A stretch of 64,000 nt of DNA from Methylococcaceae bacterium (GTDB lineage: Bacteria > Pseudomonadota > Gammaproteobacteria > Methylococcales > Methylomonadaceae), in assembly GCA_021647585.1 (NCBI GenBank), contig JAKIUK010000001.1, positions 62,001-126,000 of the forward strand, in the 5' to 3' direction. The notes beneath the pieces are model-generated. The model saw only the letters and a program-made list of their open reading frames with translations, was not told the origin of the DNA and did no database searches. The position numbers were made by a program, and so were the translations under genes. Each line of letters opens with the position of its first letter. The stretch's first letter is position 1. Positions 49,616 through 59,703 of this stretch are shown here, in pieces.

Positions 49616-50464
49616 GTGACTGACTTTATAGATAAGCAAGTGTACCTAAATGGCAAATATTTGCCATTATCTGAAGCAAAAGTTTCTGTGCTTGATCGTG
49701 GTTTTCTGTTTGGTGATGGGGTTTATGAAGTGATTCCTTCTTATGCAGGGCTATTTTTCAGACTACAGGATCATCTGGATAGATTAAAAGCAAGTATGAG
49801 TCGCATTCGACTTGAATTTGATTATGATTTAGAAAAATGGCTGGAAATACTTACTCCGTTACTGGATAAGACCAAGGATCAATATATTTATTTACAAATC
49901 ACCCGTGGGGTTTCATCGACAAGAGATCATGCATTTCCTAAAAACCCTGTTCCTACGGTTTTTGCCATGTGTTCTGAAATCTTACCTTTTGCCGGAGTAG
50001 AAACGGGAGTTAAAGCATTAACCATAGAAGATAGTCGCTGGGAAATGTGCGATGTTAAAGCGACTACGCTGTTAGCTAATGTATTGCTAAGACAGAAAGC
50101 TATAGAACAAGGCTGTGCTGAGGCCATTCTGCATAAACGAGGCTATGTGACAGAAGGTGCTGCCAGTAATTTGTTTGCAATAATAGATGGTATTTTAATG
50201 ACTCCTGAAAAAACAGCCGAAATATTACCTGGAATTACACGCCAGGTTATTCTTGAACTGGCAAAAAAAAATGACTTTCTAGTCAGCGAAGAAATTATAT
50301 CGCTTGAAGCATTAAAAACAGCAAGTGAAATCTGGATTACCAGTTCTACCCGGGAAATCATACCGGTTGTAGAGTTAGATTCAGAAAAAGTGGGGGACGG
50401 TAAACCTGGACCAGTCTTCCATAAAATGAACCAACTTTTTCAACAATATAAAAAAACTTTATGA
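49616..50464 (+). CDS. dat: D-amino acid aminotransferase (class IV)
   Basis: 282 residues from GTG 49616, six bases after GGAG. PLP-dependent fold type IV: YLNGKYLPLSEAKVSVLDRG at the start, LFGDGVYEVIPSY, PLP Lys in CDVKATTLLAN, and EGAASNLFAI. The length and VYEV motif fit D-alanine aminotransferase better than branched-chain or aminodeoxychorismate enzymes, but the latter cannot be ruled out. Position directly after dacA fits recycling of D-alanine, which is inference. Overlaps ybeD by 4 bases (ATGA). Confidence 0.87.
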   Translation: MTDFIDKQVYLNGKYLPLSEAKVSVLDRGFLFGDGVYEVIPSYAGLFFRLQDHLDRLKASMSRIRLEFDYDLEKWLEILTPLLDKTKDQYIYLQITRGVSSTRDHAFPKNPVPTVFAMCSEILPFAGVETGVKALTIEDSRWEMCDVKATTLLANVLLRQKAIEQGCAEAILHKRGYVTEGAASNLFAIIDGILMTPEKTAEILPGITRQVILELAKKNDFLVSEEIISLEALKTASEIWITSSTREIIPVVELDSEKVGDGKPGPVFHKMNQLFQQYKKTL

Positions 50465-50727
50465 GTGAAGAAGAAACATTACTAAAATTCCCATGCCAGT
50501 TCCCAATAAAAGCAATGGGTAAGAACACTGCTGACTTTGATGCAATAGTGATTGAGATTGTTCGCCAACACGTGGGTGATATAAAAGAAGGTGCGGTGCT
50601 GAGCCGATTGAGTAAAGGTGATAAATACTTATCAGTTACAGTTACCATAGAGGCTACCAGTAGAAAACAACTGGATGCGATATACCAGGGGTTAACTGAT
50701 TGTACAGAAGTATTAATGGCTTTATAA
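50461..50727 (+). CDS. ybeD: YbeD/DUF493 regulatory-like protein
   Basis: 88 residues, the normal size. It has the ferredoxin-like alpha-beta fold pattern of DUF493: LLKFPCQFPIKAMG, then KYLSVTVTIEATSRKQLDAIY. In enterobacteria it also stands between dacA and lipB. The role is uncertain, possibly allosteric. Starts in the ATGA overlap with dat. Confidence 0.9.
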   Translation: MSEEETLLKFPCQFPIKAMGKNTADFDAIVIEIVRQHVGDIKEGAVLSRLSKGDKYLSVTVTIEATSRKQLDAIYQGLTDCTEVLMAL

Positions 50728-50730
50728 AAC

Positions 50731-51222
50731 TTGTATAACTTACCTATAGTCGGCGTCAGTGCCTGTTTGCTTGGGCAAAGGGTGAGATATGATGGATGCG
50801 ATAAATATACCTCACTTATCGCGGAAGGGTTAAAACAATACTGTCAACTGATTGCTGTTTGCCCTGAAGTTGAGATTGGTTTGGGTATACCCAGAGCAAA
50901 AATACAACTGACTCAGGTAGGGTCGATTATTAAAGTGTTAAAAACGGATGAGCTAAATGTTGATGTGGCTGATCAACTGGCTGAGTTTGCGGTCCGGTTT
51001 ATTAATCAATATTCTTTGTCTGGACTGGTGTTACAGGATAAATCACCCAGTTGTGGAGTAGGTAACACAAAATTGTTTTCCCAATCAGGTGAGGAAATTG
51101 GTGTGAGTAGTGGTATATTTGCAAAAACAATTATGCAGTTGTCACCAGATTTGATTGTAGTTCAAGCCAGTCAATTACAGAATAAATATGAGATTGAGCA
51201 GTTTGCCGATAGGTTAATCTAA
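50731..51222 (+). CDS. DUF523-family protein
   Basis: 163 residues from a TTG start 50731; the frame opens directly with NLPIVGVSACLLG, the normal N-terminal motif, so no later start is needed. Further signatures: VRYDGCDKY, AVCPEVEIGLGIPR and KSPSCGVG with conserved cysteines. The family is uncharacterised; the cysteines suggest a thiol or metal role. It lies three bases after the ybeD stop. Confidence 0.83.
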   Translation: MYNLPIVGVSACLLGQRVRYDGCDKYTSLIAEGLKQYCQLIAVCPEVEIGLGIPRAKIQLTQVGSIIKVLKTDELNVDVADQLAEFAVRFINQYSLSGLVLQDKSPSCGVGNTKLFSQSGEEIGVSSGIFAKTIMQLSPDLIVVQASQLQNKYEIEQFADRLI

Positions 51223-51235
51223 AAGAGGTAATTCA

Positions 51236-51802
51236 ATGCATAAATTAAGCAAAATACTACTTCTGATGGTGTTCACTACGGCTGTTAATGCCACCAGCGA
51301 AGAGCAAATGATTGAGGAAAGCAAACAATCTATAAAGCAGTTTTCTCAACAATTAAAAAATAAATTACAGCAAGCAATGAAAGTGGGTGGCCCCGTGGAA
51401 GCCATACATGTATGCCAGGCAGTAGCAGAACAAATTTCTAATAAAGTCTCAGAGCAATTTGGTTGGAAAATAGCCCGCACTTCATTAAAGGTTAGAAATA
51501 TAAAAAATACTGCGGACGCCTGGGAAAAAAAGGTGTTGCAGGATTTCCAGCGACGGACGAAAAAGGGAGAGGCTGTAGAGCAGCTGGAATTTTCAGTAAT
51601 CATTGACGCATCCAATAGCCAACCGGTATTTCGTTATATGAAAGCAATCCCAACACAAGGGATTTGTTTGAGTTGTCACGGAGAACAACTATCTACAGAT
51701 GTTGCAGAAAAAATACATCAACAATATCCAGATGATCAGGCAACAGGTTTTAAACCAGGTGATATCCGAGGTGCATTCACCATTACTCGTAATATTAAAT
51801 AA
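51236..51802 (+). CDS. Exported DUF3365 haem protein
   Basis: 188 residues. Signal peptide (about 1-19, ending VNA). A helical sensor-like domain similar to DUF3365/Tll0287-type proteins follows, with one c-type haem motif CLSCH at about 145-149. It is probably a periplasmic haem-binding protein, maybe a redox or gas sensor. It is preceded by AGAGGTAATTC and shares its last base pair region with the lipB start (TAATG). Why it sits inside the lip cluster is unknown. Confidence 0.8.
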   Translation: MHKLSKILLLMVFTTAVNATSEEQMIEESKQSIKQFSQQLKNKLQQAMKVGGPVEAIHVCQAVAEQISNKVSEQFGWKIARTSLKVRNIKNTADAWEKKVLQDFQRRTKKGEAVEQLEFSVIIDASNSQPVFRYMKAIPTQGICLSCHGEQLSTDVAEKIHQQYPDDQATGFKPGDIRGAFTITRNIK

Positions 51803-52410
51803 TGCAACCGGTTATACGAAGGTTAGATCTTCGAGAATATGAAGCTGTCTGGCGGGACATGCAGACATTTACACTGGATAGAGGTAAAGAAACAGCTGAT
51901 GAAATCTGGATTGTTGAACATCCCCCAGTTTATACCTTAGGACTCAATGGTAAAAGAGAGCACTTACTTAATATTGATAACATCCCGGTTGTTGAGACTG
52001 ACCGTGGTGGTCAAGTGACATATCATGGTCCAGGGCAATTAGTTGTTTATTTATTATTAGATATAGAACGTTTAAAGATAGGTGTCAGAGCAATCGTCAC
52101 AATGCTTGAGCAGGCCATGGTTGATTCATTATCTCAATACGGTATCCAGGCGATAGCAAAACCTGAAGCTCCTGGCGTTTATGTGGATTCAAAGAAGATA
52201 GGATCAGTCGGGCTAAGAGTTAAAAGAGGTTGCTGTTATCATGGGCTCAGTCTGAATAATAATATGGATTTAAGACCTTTTAATCATATAAATACCTGTG
52301 GTTATTCTGAGCTGGAAGTGACACAACTTTCCGATATGAATGTCAATATACAAACTTATGAACTTGCAGTTCCTGTCGTTCATCATATTTTACAAGCGAT
52401 AAAGCAATGA
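51802..52410 (+). CDS. lipB: Octanoyltransferase LipB
   Basis: 202 residues. Family motifs: [18 protein letters not shown], the catalytic Lys region [14 protein letters not shown] and the acyl-Cys in [12 protein letters not shown]. It transfers octanoate from acyl carrier protein to lipoyl domains in the cytoplasm. The ATG overlaps the preceding TAA by one base and the gene overlaps lipA by 4 bases. Confidence 0.96.
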   Translation: MQPVIRRLDLREYEAVWRDMQTFTLDRGKETADEIWIVEHPPVYTLGLNGKREHLLNIDNIPVVETDRGGQVTYHGPGQLVVYLLLDIERLKIGVRAIVTMLEQAMVDSLSQYGIQAIAKPEAPGVYVDSKKIGSVGLRVKRGCCYHGLSLNNNMDLRPFNHINTCGYSELEVTQLSDMNVNIQTYELAVPVVHHILQAIKQ

Positions 52411-53363
52411 GTCTAAATGCACCTTCCAGGTCAACCCCAAAAACCCATCAACGTAATGCAGAAAAGCTGGCCAGAATACCGATAAAGGTTGAAACCAGTG
52501 GCACGCTGTTAAGAAAGCCAGATTGGATACGGGTAAAAATTTCTGCCAATGAAGAGATAAGCCGTATAAAAAAAACCTTAAGGGAAAATAATCTCTATAC
52601 GGTATGCGAAGAAGCGGCTTGCCCCAATCTGGCAGAATGTTTTAGCCATGGTACTGCGACCTTTATGATTATGGGGGACATTTGCACGCGCCGGTGTCCT
52701 TTTTGTGATGTAGCTCATGGTAAACCTAAACCTTTAGATCAAGATGAACCCATTAATTTGGCTAAAACCATCAAAGCCATGTCTTTAAAATATGTAGTAA
52801 TCACTTCGGTAGACAGGGATGATTTGAGAGATGGGGGGGCAGGACATTTTGCCGAATGTATTAAAGCAATACGAGAGCACTCTGCAGAAACCAAAATCGA
52901 AGTATTAGTACCTGATTTTCGTGGGCGTATGGATAAAGCGGTTGAAATACTTAAACTACAACCTTGTGATGTATTTAATCATAATCTGGAAACGGTGCCG
53001 AGACTGTATAAAGAAGCCAGACCAGGAGCAAATTATCAAGAGTCCTTGACTTTATTAAAAAAATATAAAGAGGCTTATCCTCATGCGATGACTAAATCAG
53101 GCATTATGCTCGGTCTTGGCGAACAGGAGGAAGAAGTGAAGCAAGTGATGAGAGATTTACGAGTCCATGGGTGCAGTATGTTGACGCTGGGCCAGTATCT
53201 TCAACCTAGTAAGGATCATTTGGCTGTAAAAGAATATATTACGCCTGAACAATTTGATTGTTATGCAGAAACAGCAAAAGCTTTGGGATTTAAAAATGTA
53301 GCCAGTGCGCCATTGGTACGCTCCTCTTATCATGCAGATATGCAGGCAAAAGAGTTAACATGA
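52407..53363 (+). CDS. lipA: Lipoyl synthase LipA
   Basis: 318 residues. Two 4Fe-4S sites: the auxiliary cluster cysteines in [12 protein letters not shown] (near 68-79) and the radical SAM motif CTRRCPFC. Later motifs [21 protein letters not shown] and [14 protein letters not shown] are typical. It inserts the two sulfurs into the octanoyl chain made by LipB. It ends the plus-strand run; 137 bp later the toxin genes begin on the other strand. The gap shows no clear terminator. Confidence 0.97.
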   Translation: MSLNAPSRSTPKTHQRNAEKLARIPIKVETSGTLLRKPDWIRVKISANEEISRIKKTLRENNLYTVCEEAACPNLAECFSHGTATFMIMGDICTRRCPFCDVAHGKPKPLDQDEPINLAKTIKAMSLKYVVITSVDRDDLRDGGAGHFAECIKAIREHSAETKIEVLVPDFRGRMDKAVEILKLQPCDVFNHNLETVPRLYKEARPGANYQESLTLLKKYKEAYPHAMTKSGIMLGLGEQEEEVKQVMRDLRVHGCSMLTLGQYLQPSKDHLAVKEYITPEQFDCYAETAKALGFKNVASAPLVRSSYHADMQAKELT

Positions 53364-53500
53364 GTTTTAATATTCTATGATAATTTTTCTGGAATGTATT
53401 GATTTTGACTTAACCCGTAATTTTTTCTAAGTTTAAACAACAGAGGTTTTGTACGCCTGCCTGATAAAAATGTTTCCAGTCTCTTCTTAGAATTGTTTTT

Positions 53501-56500
53501 CTAGGATGTCCAGGCAGGGGTATCACCGGAATACCCTGTAACAAACAAAATATCGCTGATTTGTTCATTTGCAAAACGATTCCGGAATTCCTGGGTATCG
53601 GAAAATACCAGCGTCCACTTTCCTACCGGCGTTTCACCGACCAGTGGCAACCAGCTGGTGGCATTGGCTCGGCGGGTACTGATAACACCATCAATAGAGC
53701 TTGCCCCACCGTAGGACAGGCTATTGCCTGTTTGATTAGCTTCAAACAGCAAATCCACTACCTCGATTTCAAATTCAGCGCCATCCTCTCGCACGAAGAA
53801 AACAATCAACTGATCCATCGTGAGCGCTTCAAGGTTGGGAGGAAAATGTGACCTTTCGAGGACGATCTGCGCCTGGATATCCGTGCCGTTTTCGCTAACC
53901 AGCGCATCTGGCTGATGCAGGTGGTACCATAAATCCGGAAAATCCTGTTTGATACTGTAGGCGCGTTCAGCATTAAAATTTCGATCCAGATTCTGAATGA
54001 CCAGCTGTTGATAATCATGACTGTGCAAGGCAGTGTATTCTATGCTGAAAATCACATCTGCCAGAGAATCAAAATTAAAGCGGTTGGCTGCTTTGGGCAA
54101 ACGCAATTCCCAGTTGGCATCTACCCCCATGGTTTCAAATGGCAGCAACAAATCATTGTCCGGTTGTAATTCAAACAGGCCGCTGGCGTTACTGGGCGAG
54201 GTAAAGGCAATTGTTTCCGAAGGGCGGCGCACCTCGGTGCGTCGAAAAACATCACCCCCGGTCACCACATAAGAAATCCCGCCAGAGCTAAGCGTTGCAC
54301 GAATCCCCTGTGTAGGTGGAATCAGCCCCACAACAGAAATACGCACCCGTTTGATTAAACGCAGATAATGCCCGGGAAAGCCCTGATCAAACAAGGCCAT
54401 CGGTGTTGAAAACGGCAAAATACCCGTTTCCCGAAACTGCTGAAACTCAAAAGGCACCAACCGTGCCAAGGAAAAGTTTTCGGCCAGCTGTAATTTGCGC
54501 TGATTAGTTTCGAAGGCATGCTGATCGAGTTGAATGATATCCTGTAACAAACGCGCTGATCCGGTCAGCCCGCGCCGGTCCGGACTCTCTGCCCCCTGAT
54601 TTACTGCGCCGTTACTGTCATCAGGTGCCAGCCAGTAATCACTGCGAATAAAGGCCGGTGGTCGCTGTTGCCGCTCAAAAGCCAGTTGACTGGCGGCCAG
54701 TTGCGCCATTGCCGTGGCTTGTTGCAGAAAATAACTGTATATCTCGCCAAGTATGTCACTCATCCATTCATACAGCTCGACATTGGTAAATTTGTTATGG
54801 AGGAATTCCACCACCGCCTGTGCCTGATCCGAACGCAGGCTGGCAATGGCTTTTTCCTGCGCAACAATCGCTTTATTGAAGCCGGCCTGTAAAATCTGCT
54901 GTGCGGCAATTTCAATATCCTTGTTCGCCAGCGTGCTTTGTAGTCGCCATTCATCTTTACGGCGTTCGAGGTTGGCGTTGAAGGTGTTTGTCTGCGATTC
55001 AAGTTCGAGATTGTTTATATTTTTCACTTGCAGTGATTGATGTACAGCCGCGAGCCCTAGAGCCTCAACAGCAACCAATCCAGCCGCGGCACCTAGACCT
55101 GCAGAAACAGCACTGACAGTCGCATTGAGTACTGTTGTCAAGGCATTCAGATCAGCAAGCTGGTTACGTTCATCTCTTAAGTTCTGATAGTTATTAAGCA
55201 TCGCTCGCTCATACTGGTTGGCCCCTGCATTAATCCACTCATCGTATTTATCGTACTGTGTCTGTGCGCGATCCTGATGTAATGTCATCAGCTCGATATT
55301 GCTATCGGCTTCTTTAATGCGAATATCCTGTAGTTCAACGGTTTCTTTGCTGAGCTGCACATCGTGTTGCGCATTTAACAAGGTATAGGCTTCCGCATCA
55401 CGCTTTTCCAATGCGGCAAAAAAATTGGCTTCAATCTGCTGAGCCAGCGTCACCAGTTGTTTGGCACGTTCAATCAGCGCAACATAACGGTATATCGTCG
55501 GTCGCAATCGCGTTGTTGGTGGGGGCACTAATCCACCCTCGCTGACGACCAGCTCTGTCGCAATGGCTTCGTTGCGAATCCGTTCCAGACCGGCAATGTT
55601 CAATCCGTTGCGTAATTTTTTAAGATTCAGTTCGGCGTGTTGACGCAAGGCATTGATGGCCGGGTTTGCCGGGAAGATATCAATTTCGGCCAGGGCAATC
55701 ACGGCATCTGCACTCAATGCCCGGTCAAAAATTCGTATTTCATCAACCAGGGCATTGATACCGTCAAGTTGCAGATTTTTGCCAATCAATAAAGGCGCAT
55801 CCATACTGACTGACTCAGCCGTCAAAAGCGTTTCACTGTCGAATTGGCCATTGATATAAAGCTTCAATAAGCTACCCTGTTTGACACAGGCAATATACGT
55901 CCACTGGTTTACCTTAATCTCTGCCTGGCTAACAACAGATTCATTGTCACTGTCTTTGGTTGCAATTCGGAAATGAATGCGATTAGCATTTGCTTGCAGG
56001 CTGATGCCTGGCGTTTGCTTGTTTGCATTGCCTTTTTGAAACAGACTTCGAACACTACCCGTTGAGCTTTCCCTTAAATACACGGCAAAGCCTACGCTGA
56101 AATCGTCCCCATCCTTTCCCAGCGCAAGCGCCTCTGCATGGGGGACTTTAATACTGCTGCTTGCATTCAGGCTGATGGCGCCACCTCGCCAGCCTGCGGC
56201 TTCCCAGCTTGTACCCGTGAGAATGGCCGCATGCCCATTTCCGGTGATATCAGATGCCGTTGCACCTTCATCTTCGATGAAAGACCAGTGTGCAATCGCT
56301 GCGGGCACTTCGAGTAATTTAACTAGATTTAACGCGGTAATATACAAACGCCGCGCAAAGGGAATGGACTCATTGGTTTCGCTGGTGAACTCTGCATCCG
56401 CAAACGCCAGATAGCAACGCACAATGGAAAGCAAAGTGAAGCGTGTCAGCGCATTGGCGCGGTCCCTGGCGATATCAAACACATCCAGACCATCTAACAG

Positions 56501-59500
56501 CCAGGTGTCCGGGCTGCGACGAAACTGGGTGCGTATGGCTTCTTCGGCTTCCAGACCAAAAAATATTTTGCGCGCTTCCAGAGGTAGCTCGTAAGCATAG
56601 ATGGTTTGATACCAGTCCAGTGCCGCGAGATATTCCCCTTTTTTCTGCAATGACAAGGCCAGAAACATTGGTACAAAAAAATAAATTTCTTTAAGATGAG
56701 CTGGCGTTTCAGGTGTCAACCCTCCGTTCACCGGGTCAACAAAATTGGCAAGCTCTGTTTTGGAGCGAAGCCGGCGTTCACGCAGCTCTTTTTTTGTGAG
56801 TTGGCTGGTGAGCTTAATGTCATACGGAATCCCGTCGCCGGGATTCTCTGCATCCGTAGCGCGATTAAGCGTTTTTACGTACTCTTCTGCAATAGCCTCA
56901 GCCCTGCCTGCTGTCAATCGACCCGTCTGACGGACACGTTTGACCAGTAGGCTGAATGCAATTGTCCATTGTTTTTTCTCGCCACGTGTTTTAGGTCGCA
57001 AGGTGGGCAGTAAATAATTCTCAGGATAGCCAAAAGCAAACATCGCGCCACGCCAAGTGGCATAGCTACCCATCCACTGCCATTCCTCATCAAAATCATT
57101 TTCACTGTAGCCGCCTGACACCAAAGCAAGCGCCCATTTTGGGGTTTCGCTACCCACCGGTAATTTTGCCAGCTTTGCTAACCGGCCTGCACGTGACGCT
57201 AACAGTAAATCCTGTAAAGTTTCCACCCCTTGCTGCAGCCGGGAAATGCGCTGGTCACCACTGTACTTGAAACTGAGCGAGAGTCGCTGCGTCAGCCAGT
57301 CAGCAATGTCTATGTCGGGAAAGCCCTGACGGTCAATGGTGTTGATCAGGTTGTCACGCAACAGCGGCAGGACAACTTCCTCGGTCGCTTCAATCCCGGA
57401 GCGATGCGCTTGTATCAGCCCTTGCCGCTGATTAATGCGTGCTGCCAGCTTTTTCTCCCAATCACGTCGGGCACGCCAGGAAGAGCGCCAGGGCGTCAGT
57501 TCAGGACGGCTGTTACTTTGGGTGAAATAGGCCGGTTCTGCAACCAGATTGGCACTCACTTCTTCGCTTGCCCATGGTACAAACTCGCGCTGTTTCCTGG
57601 CTTGCAGTAAAATATGATAAAGCGCTGTCCATTCACTGTCTGTAAGCACACCGGTTTCGGCCAGTTTTCGCATCCCTGATAACGCGAAAAATCCGTTTAA
57701 TGCCAGGGGTAAGGCCTGAAGTTCTGGCGCAATGTCCACGCCATCTTCATACTGCTGTTGCAGAGCAGGCAGATCGACATTGCCTAAAATCATAGCCACA
57801 ACATGGTCAAAGCCTGCCAGCGGTGTGGCTTGTGACTCTCTTGCCAGCTTGATAGCCGCATACTGATCAGCGAGCCACTGCTTTCGCGCAACAAACAGAT
57901 CATAAGCCGTGTTTCCTGCAACAGGGTTCTTTATATCGGATTCATCGATAATATCCGGATCGATAACCGGGATGGGAAATTCCGCTGATTCAAGATCCTG
58001 CTGATCCTGCTCCAGCCATTTTGTATGCAATGTACTGAGTTGCAGGGTTAATAGCTCAGCCTGATCAACAGCCAGCCGTATAGGGTCTTGCGTTGTATCG
58101 ATCAAACCAAATACATTTTGTAGCCCGGCCTCTGTCAGTAGTTCAGGTGCGATAAAGAGTGTGTCTAGTCCTGTCGTTGCAATACCCAGTCGATTTGCTA
58201 ATGCCTGGCGTGTATCGGCATCCGCCGTACGCATCAAGCGGATTTCAGCATGGGAAGTCCCCAGGTTTGACAATAGTAAACGATAGGCAGTCTCCAGGTA
58301 ATCAGGGAATGCCGAGCTGTTAGCTAAAAAACTGCGCAGCACTTCAATCGCGATGCGCACCTGCGCGACAGGTTGGGTTGCAGCAGGGCCGAAATCAGCT
58401 AGCGCAAGCCGATCATAGTGTTGATGAAAAGCACTTTTTAGCAGTGCTATTTCGACAGGTGCAGGATTATTCATTTGCCGTATGCGTCTGCGTGTGAATG
58501 ACATTAAATCCTGCAGATAAGGCGCGAAACCGATGTCGTCGAGTTCGAAGGGAATGGCAGCATCGATGCTTACAACATCGGTATTACTATTGTCTCGGAT
58601 GTCCGTCGCAACAACTTTTATTTCATGTAAACCGGGAGAGGGTATGTCAGCGGTAAAACGCCAGTTGGACCAGTTTCCGGAAACATTGCTGGCATTTTTC
58701 AGCTCACCACCATCGAGTTGCCATTGTACCGTTTCGACACGGGTATCTTCATCAACTGCCGTTCCGGATACCTCAACTGCCACACCGCCTTCCTTGAATG
58801 TCACAGTATGTGCACCTGTTGCAGGGTTGGGGGTTTTGATTTCGAGCAGCGGCGCGTTTGTCTCTCTAAACGTCTTGAATGATACCGACTTTGTATCCGT
58901 ACTATTGTTGTGTTGGTCAGTGGCGCGTACCTCGATATTGTGAACGCCGGCGCTAAGCCCCATGAGCAGTTGGCTCCAGTTCCAGCTTTTCGCACTCCCC
59001 GAATCCTTGACCACATTCTTGAAATTGCCGGTATTATCGACCCGGTACTGTACCGACTTAATATTGGACTGATCGACGGCCTTGCCTGCAATGCGCACAT
59101 CATAAGCAGGGCCCGGTCCTTCAATTTGAGCACCTTGCGCTGGTTCACTTATGGTAATGACGGGCGGCAGGGCATCGACGACGGTGAATTTGGCTATTAC
59201 TGTTTTTTTATTTGCCCTGCCTGGTACTCGAGTAGTCGCTATAACGGTAACCGTTTTTTGACCTTGTGTAACATTGAACGTGGCCGCCCATGTCCCCTTT
59301 ACTGCATTACGCTGTATTGTTCCTGAACCGGACAAGGAAATCGATAAGTCAACTGGGAGTACCGTGAATATTGGATCAGCATTAGGATCATTACTAATTA
59401 TCTGTGTTTCAGTCTCCGATGCGGCTCCCTCAACAACTAATCGAGAGCCGTTTACCCTTTCATTATCGTTTGGCTTTGTAATAGAAAGGTTGATTTTATA

Positions 59501-59521
59501 TGTTTTTCCTTTTGGTGGCAT
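53501..59521 (-). CDS. TcA-type subunit of a Tc (ABC) toxin complex
   Basis: 2006 residues; ATG 59521 preceded by AGGAGGA. N-terminal 330 residues form three bacterial Ig-like domains (for example VITISEPAQGAQIEG). A shell region begins near 340 (FAPYLQDLM). A LamG-like jelly roll spans about 1075-1280. A long helical channel region follows at about 1320-1620 with an Ala/Val/Leu-rich hairpin (AGLGAAAGLVAVEALGLAAV) and the FTNVELYEWM motif. The C-terminal TcB-binding-like domain starts near 1650 (LTGSARLLQDI, LPFSTPMALFDQGFPGHYLR). TcA pentamers bind a target cell and inject the TcC tip through the channel. Ig and LamG modules are unusual here and may decide the receptor. It follows the TcB/TcC-type gene by 182 bp. 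Confidence 0.87.
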   Translation of the reverse strand: MPPKGKTYKINLSITKPNDNERVNGSRLVVEGAASETETQIISNDPNADPIFTVLPVDLSISLSGSGTIQRNAVKGTWAATFNVTQGQKTVTVIATTRVPGRANKKTVIAKFTVVDALPPVITISEPAQGAQIEGPGPAYDVRIAGKAVDQSNIKSVQYRVDNTGNFKNVVKDSGSAKSWNWSQLLMGLSAGVHNIEVRATDQHNNSTDTKSVSFKTFRETNAPLLEIKTPNPATGAHTVTFKEGGVAVEVSGTAVDEDTRVETVQWQLDGGELKNASNVSGNWSNWRFTADIPSPGLHEIKVVATDIRDNSNTDVVSIDAAIPFELDDIGFAPYLQDLMSFTRRRIRQMNNPAPVEIALLKSAFHQHYDRLALADFGPAATQPVAQVRIAIEVLRSFLANSSAFPDYLETAYRLLLSNLGTSHAEIRLMRTADADTRQALANRLGIATTGLDTLFIAPELLTEAGLQNVFGLIDTTQDPIRLAVDQAELLTLQLSTLHTKWLEQDQQDLESAEFPIPVIDPDIIDESDIKNPVAGNTAYDLFVARKQWLADQYAAIKLARESQATPLAGFDHVVAMILGNVDLPALQQQYEDGVDIAPELQALPLALNGFFALSGMRKLAETGVLTDSEWTALYHILLQARKQREFVPWASEEVSANLVAEPAYFTQSNSRPELTPWRSSWRARRDWEKKLAARINQRQGLIQAHRSGIEATEEVVLPLLRDNLINTIDRQGFPDIDIADWLTQRLSLSFKYSGDQRISRLQQGVETLQDLLLASRAGRLAKLAKLPVGSETPKWALALVSGGYSENDFDEEWQWMGSYATWRGAMFAFGYPENYLLPTLRPKTRGEKKQWTIAFSLLVKRVRQTGRLTAGRAEAIAEEYVKTLNRATDAENPGDGIPYDIKLTSQLTKKELRERRLRSKTELANFVDPVNGGLTPETPAHLKEIYFFVPMFLALSLQKKGEYLAALDWYQTIYAYELPLEARKIFFGLEAEEAIRTQFRRSPDTWLLDGLDVFDIARDRANALTRFTLLSIVRCYLAFADAEFTSETNESIPFARRLYITALNLVKLLEVPAAIAHWSFIEDEGATASDITGNGHAAILTGTSWEAAGWRGGAISLNASSSIKVPHAEALALGKDGDDFSVGFAVYLRESSTGSVRSLFQKGNANKQTPGISLQANANRIHFRIATKDSDNESVVSQAEIKVNQWTYIACVKQGSLLKLYINGQFDSETLLTAESVSMDAPLLIGKNLQLDGINALVDEIRIFDRALSADAVIALAEIDIFPANPAINALRQHAELNLKKLRNGLNIAGLERIRNEAIATELVVSEGGLVPPPTTRLRPTIYRYVALIERAKQLVTLAQQIEANFFAALEKRDAEAYTLLNAQHDVQLSKETVELQDIRIKEADSNIELMTLHQDRAQTQYDKYDEWINAGANQYERAMLNNYQNLRDERNQLADLNALTTVLNATVSAVSAGLGAAAGLVAVEALGLAAVHQSLQVKNINNLELESQTNTFNANLERRKDEWRLQSTLANKDIEIAAQQILQAGFNKAIVAQEKAIASLRSDQAQAVVEFLHNKFTNVELYEWMSDILGEIYSYFLQQATAMAQLAASQLAFERQQRPPAFIRSDYWLAPDDSNGAVNQGAESPDRRGLTGSARLLQDIIQLDQHAFETNQRKLQLAENFSLARLVPFEFQQFRETGILPFSTPMALFDQGFPGHYLRLIKRVRISVVGLIPPTQGIRATLSSGGISYVVTGGDVFRRTEVRRPSETIAFTSPSNASGLFELQPDNDLLLPFETMGVDANWELRLPKAANRFNFDSLADVIFSIEYTALHSHDYQQLVIQNLDRNFNAERAYSIKQDFPDLWYHLHQPDALVSENGTDIQAQIVLERSHFPPNLEALTMDQLIVFFVREDGAEFEIEVVDLLFEANQTGNSLSYGGASSIDGVISTRRANATSWLPLVGETPVGKWTLVFSDTQEFRNRFANEQISDILFVTGYSGDTPAWTS

Positions 59522-59703
59522 AATTTAATCCTCCTGTTAAAATTTATTTATGTACGCTTTTCTTTTGCAGGACAGGATATTTATCCCGTTCGTAATGTTT
59601 ATGTTTTTTTTGCATATCAATACACTTCTTTGTGTCAATAATGTTCCAAACGTTTGAGATGGGGTACAAACCCCGTCTCGCTCATGGCTGACTTCTATTG
59701 TTC

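Noticed and set aside
53450..53520. CCTGCCTG and CAGGCAGG inverted repeat near the TcA stop as a terminator
   Set aside because: The arms are about 50 bases apart and no T-run follows; likely chance.
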